Shown here one piece after another: positions 5,816 through 10,213 of a stretch of 10,213 nt of DNA. The position numbers and the translations under genes were made by a program. This DNA is from CBFGWV01 sp965652545 (GTDB taxonomy: Bacteria; Pseudomonadota; Gammaproteobacteria; Competibacterales; Competibacteraceae): assembly GCA_965652545.1 (NCBI GenBank), contig CBFGWV010000173.1, positions 1 through 10,213 of the forward strand. Reading direction: 5' to 3'. Each line of letters opens with the position of its first letter. Positions within the stretch are counted from its first letter, which is position 1. The notes beneath the pieces are model-generated. The model made no database searches and was not told where the DNA came from. It saw only the letters and a program-made list of their open reading frames with translations.

Positions 5816-7042
5816 TCAGCCTTTGAGTGCCGCGAGCACGCCCGCCTCGGCCCGCGCCAAGCCTTCGTCCAGGTCGGCATCGCTGATGTTCAGCGGGGGC
5901 AGAAAGCGCAGCACGTTCGGGCCGGCCTGCAGGATCAGCACGCCGTGCGCCAGGGCAGCGGCCATGCAGTCGGGTGCGCGGCCGGCGAAATCGGCGGTCA
6001 GTTCGGCACCGATCATCAGCCCGCGCCCGCGCACCTCGCGAAACACGCCGTGTTGTTCGCCAAAGGCGGTGAGGCGGGCACGTACCTGCCGGCCGAGGGT
6101 CTCCACCCGCTCGAGCAGGGCGGGGTCGGACAAGCGGCGCAGGGCGACGCGAGCCACCGCGGCGGCCAGTGGATTGCCGCCGAAAGTGGTGCCGTGGCTG
6201 CCCGGTTGCAGGGCTTGCGCGGCTTTCTCGCCGACCAGCAGCGCGCCCACCGGGAAGCCGCAGCCAAGCGCTTTGGCCAGGCTCATCACGTCCGGCTCGA
6301 TGCCGTCCCAGGCGTGGCAGTACAGTTTGCCGCTGCGGCCCATGCCGCATTGGATTTCATCCAGCATCAGCAGGGCTTGGTGCGTATCGCACAAGGCGCG
6401 CAACTCGGCCAGAAAGCCGGGTGCGGCCGGGGTGATGCCGCCCTCGCCCTGTATCGGCTCCAGCAGCACGGCGCAGACGCTGTCGTCGAAGGCCGCGCGC
6501 AAGGCCTCGATATCGTTGAACGGCAGGTAGCGGAAACCAGCGGGCAGGGGCTCGAAGCCCTCGTGATACTTGGGCTGGGCGGTGGCGGTGACCGCGCCCA
6601 GGGTGCGGCCGTGGAACGAGCCGGTAAAGGTCAGGATGGTGCGTTTGTGCGGGCCGAACTGGCGGCTGGACCACTTGCGCGCCAGCTTGATCGCCGCCTC
6701 GTTGGCCTCGGTGCCGGAGTTGCACAGGAACACCCGCTGTACCCAGTCGGCGGAGGCGACCAGATCCTCGGCCAGGCGGATGGCGGGCTCGGAATACCAG
6801 GTGTTGCTGGTGTGCCAGAGCGTGTGCGCCTGTTCGATCAAGGCGCCGAGCAGCTCCGGGTCCTGGTGCCCCAGCGAGTTGACCGCAATGCCGGCCCCCA
6901 GGTCCACGTACTCACGGCCGTCCACGTCCCACACGCGGCTGCCTTCGCCGCGCGCCTGCACCAGCGGTCGCTGCGCCACATTGGGGACGAAGACGCGCTT
7001 GGCGAGATCGACGAGGTCGCTGGTGTGGTCGGGGTGGGACAT
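5816..7042 (-). CDS. astC: Succinylornithine/acetylornithine aminotransferase
   Basis: A 408-residue class III PLP-dependent aminotransferase. In the AST pathway it converts succinylornithine to succinylglutamate semialdehyde with 2-oxoglutarate; close homologues (ArgD) do the acetylornithine step of arginine synthesis. A GGAG at 7049-7052 supports the start. Family marks are the phosphate-binding SGTEANEAA (109-117), GSFHGRTLGA (141-150), EPIQGEGG (195-202), LMLDEIQCGMGR with Asp228 (225-236), the PLP Lys257 in SLAKALGCGFPVGA, and GTTFGGNPLA (284-293). These give the family call firmly. The choice of AstC over ArgD rests on the tightly linked astA downstream, and the enzyme may do both jobs. 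It lies 137 bp downstream of the Lrp-type gene on the same strand. Confidence 0.92.
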   Translation of the reverse strand: MSHPDHTSDLVDLAKRVFVPNVAQRPLVQARGEGSRVWDVDGREYVDLGAGIAVNSLGHQDPELLGALIEQAHTLWHTSNTWYSEPAIRLAEDLVASADWVQRVFLCNSGTEANEAAIKLARKWSSRQFGPHKRTILTFTGSFHGRTLGAVTATAQPKYHEGFEPLPAGFRYLPFNDIEALRAAFDDSVCAVLLEPIQGEGGITPAAPGFLAELRALCDTHQALLMLDEIQCGMGRSGKLYCHAWDGIEPDVMSLAKALGCGFPVGALLVGEKAAQALQPGSHGTTFGGNPLAAAVARVALRRLSDPALLERVETLGRQVRARLTAFGEQHGVFREVRGRGLMIGAELTADFAGRAPDCMAAALAHGVLILQAGPNVLRFLPPLNISDADLDEGLARAEAGVLAALKG

Positions 7043-7148
7043 CGCGGGCTCCGGTAGCCGATTCGGTTGTAGGCAGGGAACGATACCGGCAGTTTACGGC
7101 AGTCGCTAAGGCCAATTGTGTCGCCGCAAGCGGGGCCGGCGACGGAAT

Positions 7149-7166
7149 CGGCCGTTTGTGCGGCCG
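7149..7166 (-). terminator. Hairpin after the Lrp-type gene, weak terminator or attenuator
   Basis: CGGCCG at 7149-7154 and 7161-7166 pair around a 6-nt loop, 13 bp past the Lrp stop on the minus strand. There is no T-run, so full termination is doubtful. It could slow polymerase or stabilise the 3' end of the Lrp message while letting some transcription continue into astC. Confidence 0.3.
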
Positions 7167-7179
7167 CCGGTGGCGAGGT

Positions 7180-7701
7180 TCAGCCGTTGGCGTCGTTCAG
7201 GCCGGGTAATAATCGGTCCAACGGCCAGCCGGCGAACGGTTTGGTCTGGGCCAGCACCACATGGCTGCTGATGTGGTCGATGGGCGGGCCGATGGACAAC
7301 AGGCGGTCGGAGAGGGCGTCGTACTCGCCCATGCTGCGGCAGGCGAAGCGCAGGATGTAGTCGAAGCCGCCACTGACCTTGGCGCAGTCGATGATCTCCG
7401 GTATGCCCCGCACCGCGGCATCGAAGCGCTGGAAGTCCTCCGGTTTGTGATGGCGCAGGCGTACGGTGGTCATCACGGTGATGGCCTGGCACAGCCGCTC
7501 GACATCCACATCGGCGTGGTAGCCGCGCACGATGCCCTCGGCCTCCAGCCGCCGCAGCCGCTCCAGGCACGGCCGCGGCGACAGGCCGACGGCCTCGGAC
7601 AAGGCCTGGTTGGACAGCCGGCCCTGGCGTTGCAGCAGGCTTAGCAGGCGAAGGTATATGCGATCGAGTTGCAACGGCGTCGCCCCCGGTTGACAGGACA
7701 A
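7180..7701 (-). CDS. Lrp/AsnC family transcription regulator
   Basis: A 173-residue regulator of the feast/famine family, which binds DNA as dimers or octamers and senses amino acids. Residues about 12-60 are the HTH: LQRQGRLSNQALSEAVGLSP, then RPCLERLRRLEAEGIVRGYHA. Residues about 75-150 are the RAM ligand domain, with TVMTTVRLRHHK, IDCAKVSGGFDYILRFACRS, and a C-terminal HISSHVVL strand. The first start is TTG at 7699-7701. There is no in-frame ATG between an upstream stop and the HTH. A second TTG at 7672-7674 would give a protein nine residues shorter, with a G-rich stretch upstream. It lies directly upstream of astC-astA and divergent from the amino-acid ATPase, so it is probably their regulator. 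Arginine or ornithine as effector is an inference. Confidence 0.9.
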   Translation of the reverse strand: MSCQPGATPLQLDRIYLRLLSLLQRQGRLSNQALSEAVGLSPRPCLERLRRLEAEGIVRGYHADVDVERLCQAITVMTTVRLRHHKPEDFQRFDAAVRGIPEIIDCAKVSGGFDYILRFACRSMGEYDALSDRLLSIGPPIDHISSHVVLAQTKPFAGWPLDRLLPGLNDANG

Positions 7702-7720
7702 TGGCGCATCCGGCCACTAT
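7690..7720 (+). promoter_or_regulatory. Possible promoter of the ABC ATPase gene overlapping the Lrp start
   Basis: A perfect TTGACA (7690-7695) faces the ATPase gene. The nearest -10-like hexamer is CACTAT at 7715-7720, three of six matches with a long 19-bp spacer. The -35 lies inside the first codons of the divergent Lrp-type gene, so transcription of the two genes would interfere. The weak -10 makes this uncertain. Confidence 0.25.
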
Positions 7721-7758
7721 GCTCCACCGAAAGTCGGATGCCGGCAGATGGATGCGCC
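7703..7758. promoter_or_regulatory. Separated 9-bp inverted repeat in the divergent intergenic region
   Basis: GGCGCATCC at 7703-7711 and its exact complement GGATGCGCC at 7750-7758 are 38 bp apart, in the 91-bp gap between the Lrp-type gene and the ATPase start. Centre-to-centre spacing is 47 bp, between four and five helical turns. Lrp-family octamers often bind several phased sites, so this is a candidate operator for both genes. Confidence 0.35.
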
Positions 7759-7792
7759 GCTGATAAAAACACCATCATACGAGAGACGGGTA

Positions 7793-8578
7793 ATGACAGA
7801 GACCACCAACGAACCCGCGCTGCAGGTCACCGACCTGCATAAACGCTTCGGCAGCATCGAGGTGCTCAAGGGCGTCTCGCTGCATGCCAACGACGGGGAT
7901 GTGATCTCCATCCTGGGCTCGTCGGGATCGGGCAAGAGCACCTTCCTGCGTTGCATCAACCTGCTGGAGACGCCAAATGCCGGCGAGGTGCGGGTCAAGG
8001 GCGAGCTCATCAAGATGGGCACCGACCGCAAGGGCGACCCGATGCCCGCGGACAAGCGCCAAGTCGAGCGCATCCGCTCGCGATTGGCCATGGTGTTCCA
8101 GAGCTTCAACCTGTGGGCGCACATGACCGTGCTGCAGAACGTCATCGAGGCGCCCATCCACGTGCTCGGCGTGCCGCGGGCCGAAGCCATCGAGCGCGCC
8201 GAGGACTTGCTCAAGAAGGTCGGCCTGTACGAGCGCCGCGATTACTACCCGGCGCACATCTCCGGCGGCCAGCAGCAACGCGCCGCCATTGCCCGCGCCC
8301 TGGCCATGCACCCGGACGTCATGCTGTTCGACGAGCCCACCTCCGCCCTGGATCCGGAGCTCGTCGGCGAGGTGCTCAAGGTCATGCGCGATCTGGCCGA
8401 GGAAGGCCGCACCATGATCGTCGTCACCCACGAGATGGGGTTCGCACGCGAGGTTTCCAGCCAGGTGATCTTCCTGCACGAGGGGCGGGTGGAAGAGCGC
8501 GGCACGCCCACCGACGTGTTCGTCAACCCCAGCTCCGAGCGCTGCCGTCAGTTCGTCTCAGGCACGCTGAAGGGTTGA
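7793..8578 (+). CDS. Amino-acid ABC transporter ATP-binding protein, HisP/ArtP/AotP type
   Basis: A 261-residue cytoplasmic ATPase that powers import of polar or basic amino acids. The start at 7793 is chosen because the conserved N-terminus (LQVTDLHKRFGSIEVLKG) lies close behind and GAGAG precedes it at 7781-7785; an in-frame ATG at 7748 would add 15 unconserved residues. All nucleotide-binding motifs are intact: Walker A GSSGSGKST (42-50), Q-loop Gln103 in VFQSFNLW, signature ISGGQQQR (156-163), Walker B VMLFDEPTSALD (176-187) and H-loop His213 in THEMGFARE. The insert ELIKMGTDRKGDPMPADKRQ (71-90) is typical of the HisP/OccP/AotP branch for histidine, arginine, ornithine or octopine. No binding protein or permease gene is beside it, so the permeases must be elsewhere. 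Its divergent place next to Lrp-astC-astA suggests arginine or ornithine. Confidence 0.93.
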   Translation: MTETTNEPALQVTDLHKRFGSIEVLKGVSLHANDGDVISILGSSGSGKSTFLRCINLLETPNAGEVRVKGELIKMGTDRKGDPMPADKRQVERIRSRLAMVFQSFNLWAHMTVLQNVIEAPIHVLGVPRAEAIERAEDLLKKVGLYERRDYYPAHISGGQQQRAAIARALAMHPDVMLFDEPTSALDPELVGEVLKVMRDLAEEGRTMIVVTHEMGFAREVSSQVIFLHEGRVEERGTPTDVFVNPSSERCRQFVSGTLKG

Positions 8579-8579
8579 T

Positions 8580-8597
8580 GCGCCGGCGAACCGGCGC
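8580..8597 (+). terminator. Stem-loop just after the ABC ATPase gene
   Basis: GCGCCGG (8580-8586) and CCGGCGC (8591-8597) form a perfect 7-bp stem with a CGAA tetraloop, beginning 2 bp after the TGA. No T-run follows, so it may end the message only with Rho or act as a 3' stabiliser. The rest of the gap to 8731 shows no clear signal except the ribosome site of the next gene. Confidence 0.45.
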
Positions 8598-8731
8598 CGG
8601 GCCGTTGTGGTCTGAGCGTAAGACGTCGCCGGTTTCGCGCTGATGGCTGGCCGGCCGTCGCGCAAGGCCCGCTTCATGGATGACGCCGGGGCCTGCGAGG
8701 CTCGAGGGGGACTACGGTCAAGGAGATTGCC

Positions 8732-9214
8732 ATGAGCGCGTATCAACATATTCTGCTGGCCCTGGACATATCCGAAGACGCCATGCACGTCGGTGAGCGT
8801 GCGGCGGAGATCGCCCGCTCGTCCGGGGCAAAGATCACCGTCTTGCACGTCGTGGACGAGCCCAAGATCGAGCGCCGTGCCGGCTGGGCGGTGCCGGTGG
8901 ATATGGGCGCCGCCGTGCCCCGTACCCCTACGGGTCACGTACCCCCTGTCATCGAAACTGCACTGGAAGAGCCGCGCCGCGCGGTCGAGCTGATGGTCAA
9001 CCGCCTGGGGCTGGCCAATGCCGACCCGCTGGTCGTCGTGGCCTCATCGATCAAGGGGACTATCCACGAGGTCGCCAAGGACGCCGGCGCCGATTTGATC
9101 GTCGTCGGCAGCCATGGCCGCCATGGGCTTGCCCTGCTGTTCAGCGGTTCGACGGCGAACTCCGTCCTGCACGATGCGCCCTGCGATGTGCTCGCCGTGC
9201 GCGTGAAGGACTGA
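8732..9214 (+). CDS. Universal stress protein (UspA family, ATP-binding type)
   Basis: A 160-residue single-domain Usp. AAGGAG at 8720-8724 sets the start. It begins with the typical strand YQHILLALDISEDA (4-17), then a helix and the ITVLHVVD strand (35-42). Near the end it has GSHGRHGLALLFSGST (126-141), which fits the G-2x-G-9x-G-(S/T) motif of ATP-binding Usp proteins. It closes with SVLHDAPCDVLAVRV, also typical. Residues about 43-75 form a Pro-rich insert (WAVPVDMGAAVPRTPTGHVPP) where Usps usually have a short variable loop. Usps are cytoplasmic proteins made under starvation or stress; the specific role here is unknown. The gene is probably single, converging on the LysE-type gene. Confidence 0.93.
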   Translation: MSAYQHILLALDISEDAMHVGERAAEIARSSGAKITVLHVVDEPKIERRAGWAVPVDMGAAVPRTPTGHVPPVIETALEEPRRAVELMVNRLGLANADPLVVVASSIKGTIHEVAKDAGADLIVVGSHGRHGLALLFSGSTANSVLHDAPCDVLAVRVKD

Positions 9215-9222
9215 CCGGTCCG

Positions 9223-9852
9223 CTAGCTTCGTTCGGCCGCCAGGCGCACGCCCAGGAACACCAGCACCGACCCGCCGGCGGCGCGCAGCACACGCTGCAT
9301 GCCGCCGCTGCGGGCCACGCGCTTGTGCACGTGGCCGGCCAGGAGCACCGCCACGATGTCGGCTGATGAAAACAGCACGTTGGCCATCACACCCAGGATG
9401 AGCGACTGCAGCCAGATCGGCAGCGCGCCGGCAGGGTCGACGAACTGCGGCAGGAAGGTGACGAAGAACAACGCCGTCTTGGGGTTGAGCACCTCCACCG
9501 TCACGCTGTCGAAGAACGCCCGCCGCGGCCCGCGCGCCGCGGCGGGTGCGGACATGGGGCCGGTGTCCGGGCGCCGCCACAGCTGAATGCCCAGCCAGAT
9601 CAGATATCCCGCGCCGACGAGCTTCACCACCATGTACAAGGTGGGTACGTGCGCGAACAGGGCCGCCAGCCCCAGCGCCGCCCCGGCCACATGCACGTTG
9701 GCGCCCACATGAATGCCCAGCACCGCCAGGAAGCCCGCCCGTCGCCCACGCGACAAGGTCTGGGCAGCGGTATACAACAGCGCCGGTCCCGGCATGTAGG
9801 CAAAGATCGTCGCCGCGACGACGAAGGCGATGAGCACGTCCAACCCGGCCAT
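9223..9852 (-). CDS. LysE/RhtB family amino-acid exporter
   Basis: A 209-residue inner-membrane protein, the family's usual length, preceded on the minus strand by GGAGAGG within 9859-9867. The N-terminal motif PGPALLYTAAQTLSRGRRAGFLA (21-43) and the NPKTALFFVTFLPQF segment (123-137) are hallmarks of LysE/RhtB exporters. Hydrophobic stretches near 5-25, 42-68, 72-92, 125-140, 146-172 and 190-205 fit five to six membrane helices. These proteins export amino acids such as lysine, arginine, threonine or homoserine by proton antiport. The substrate here cannot be told from sequence. Export of surplus basic amino acids would fit the arginine locus nearby but is only an inference. Its stop lies 8 bp from the universal stress gene stop. 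Confidence 0.93.
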   Translation of the reverse strand: MAGLDVLIAFVVAATIFAYMPGPALLYTAAQTLSRGRRAGFLAVLGIHVGANVHVAGAALGLAALFAHVPTLYMVVKLVGAGYLIWLGIQLWRRPDTGPMSAPAAARGPRRAFFDSVTVEVLNPKTALFFVTFLPQFVDPAGALPIWLQSLILGVMANVLFSSADIVAVLLAGHVHKRVARSGGMQRVLRAAGGSVLVFLGVRLAAERS

Positions 9853-9972
9853 GGGGCACCTCTCCTCAACGAGCGAGGGTCCAACATGCCCAGCACGCCG
9901 GTGGACGTCAAGGCGTCACCGCGTTCGTTGGCGGCTGGTGATGGCGCTGTCGCGGGTGCCCCCTCTCCCCCG

Positions 9973-10078
9973 GCCCCTCCCCCGCGAGGGGGGAGGGGAG
10001 TGGGTGCCGCCACTGCTTTTGGAGGCCTTGCCGGGCATTGGAGGGTGACGGCGGCGTTGGGTATTCGGTACGGGCGGG
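9973..10078. repeat. Intergenic repeat, copy 1 (about 105 bp, with G/C-rich hairpin)
   Basis: The unit opens with GCCCCTCCC, which pairs with the G-rich run ending about 9998 around a CCGCGAG-like loop. It then runs through CACTGCTTTTGGAGG, a 39-bp core at 10026-10064 and a terminal GTACGGGCG. The core is identical to bases 10161-10199. The C-rich and G-rich arms can form a strong hairpin, or a G-quadruplex on the plus strand. Confidence 0.8.
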
Positions 10079-10109
10079 GCCAGCGCAGATTCTGCGGATC
10101 GGGCTGCAA

Positions 10110-10213
10110 GCCCCTCCCCGCGAGAGGGTGGGGAGCAGGTGCTGTCACTGCTTTGGGGAACCTTGCCGGGCATTGGAGGGTGACGGCGGCGTTGGGTATC
10201 CCGTACGGGCGAG
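10110..10213. repeat. Intergenic repeat, copy 2 (runs to the window edge)
   Basis: It repeats copy 1 with a few changes: GCCCCTCCCC at 10110, CACTGCTTTGGGGAA near 10146, then the identical 39-bp core at 10161-10199. It ends with the perfect palindrome CCCGTACGGG at 10200-10209, which is imperfect in copy 1. The offset from copy 1 is 137 bp at the start and 135 bp in the core. The 31-bp spacer between copies contains another dyad, CGCAGA-T-TCTGCG at 10084-10096. The array probably continues beyond the window. Confidence 0.8.

Larger units (their letters stand above)
9853..10213. other. Non-coding region with repeats, upstream of the LysE-type gene
   Basis: Frames crossing this stretch on the minus strand encode Pro/Gly/Arg-rich low-complexity text produced by the C-rich and G-rich repeats, so I call no gene. 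The part from 9853 to 9972 holds the ribosome site of the LysE-type gene and otherwise no clear promoter. From 9973 on it is repeat sequence. Confidence 0.6.

Noticed and set aside
5654..7057. Plus-strand open frame of 467 codons across astC and the astA start
   Set aside because: It is the antisense shadow of astC, whose PLP and substrate motifs are all intact. High GC at third positions keeps the opposite frame open, and there is no ribosome site or recognisable domain.
7775..8479. Minus-strand open frame of 234 codons over the ABC ATPase
   Set aside because: Antisense shadow; the plus strand carries a complete ATPase with all motifs.
9624..10173. Minus-strand open frames upstream of the LysE-type gene
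   Set aside because: Their Pro/Gly/Arg-rich text comes from the G/C-rich repeats and from a shadow of the LysE-type gene. No ribosome site was seen.
9973..10213. CRISPR array
   Set aside because: Only two units of about 105 bp with a 31-bp spacer, and no cas gene. The unit is far longer than a CRISPR repeat.

Overview
The window is about 10 kb of high-GC proteobacterial DNA. Long non-overlapping genes, AstA/AstC-type arginine catabolism proteins, a HisP-type ATPase and a LysE exporter fit a free-living gammaproteobacterium. I cannot name the genus. No tRNA, rRNA, CRISPR array, insertion sequence or phage gene was seen.

Left part (1-3890). This part looks less GC-rich by eye and more accessory. 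It holds the last codons of a plus-strand gene (SRPBCC-like by its tail), a hairpin terminator, a minus-strand secreted protein with a signal peptide and a probable jelly-roll fold, and a roughly 440-bp gap. A plus-strand regulator with two separate XRE-type helix-turn-helix domains follows. An isocitrate lyase/PEP mutase superfamily enzyme starts 43 bp after it, so the two may share a transcript. A small minus-strand gene of 64 codons with a strong Shine-Dalgarno lies before a DUF899 thioredoxin-like gene, which has a good sigma70-type promoter.

Middle part (3890-8580). The DUF899 gene converges on a minus-strand set: an Lrp/AsnC regulator, astC (succinylornithine/acetylornithine aminotransferase) and astA (arginine N-succinyltransferase). 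Divergent from the Lrp gene is a lone HisP/ArtP/AotP-type amino-acid ABC ATPase. The simplest reading is an arginine/ornithine uptake and catabolism locus under the local Lrp-type regulator. The partners are missing here: astD, astB and astE, and the transporter permeases and binding protein.

Right part (8580-10213). A universal stress protein with an intact ATP-binding motif converges on a LysE/RhtB-family exporter, with 8 bp between the stop codons. The last 360 bp are non-coding and carry two copies of a unit of about 105 bp, spaced about 136 bp apart. The copies are rich in palindromes, and the second runs into the window edge.

No obviously new defence or biosynthetic system is visible. 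The least explained items are the double-XRE regulator with its palindromic upstream site, the 64-codon gene, the secreted jelly-roll protein, and the terminal repeat array.
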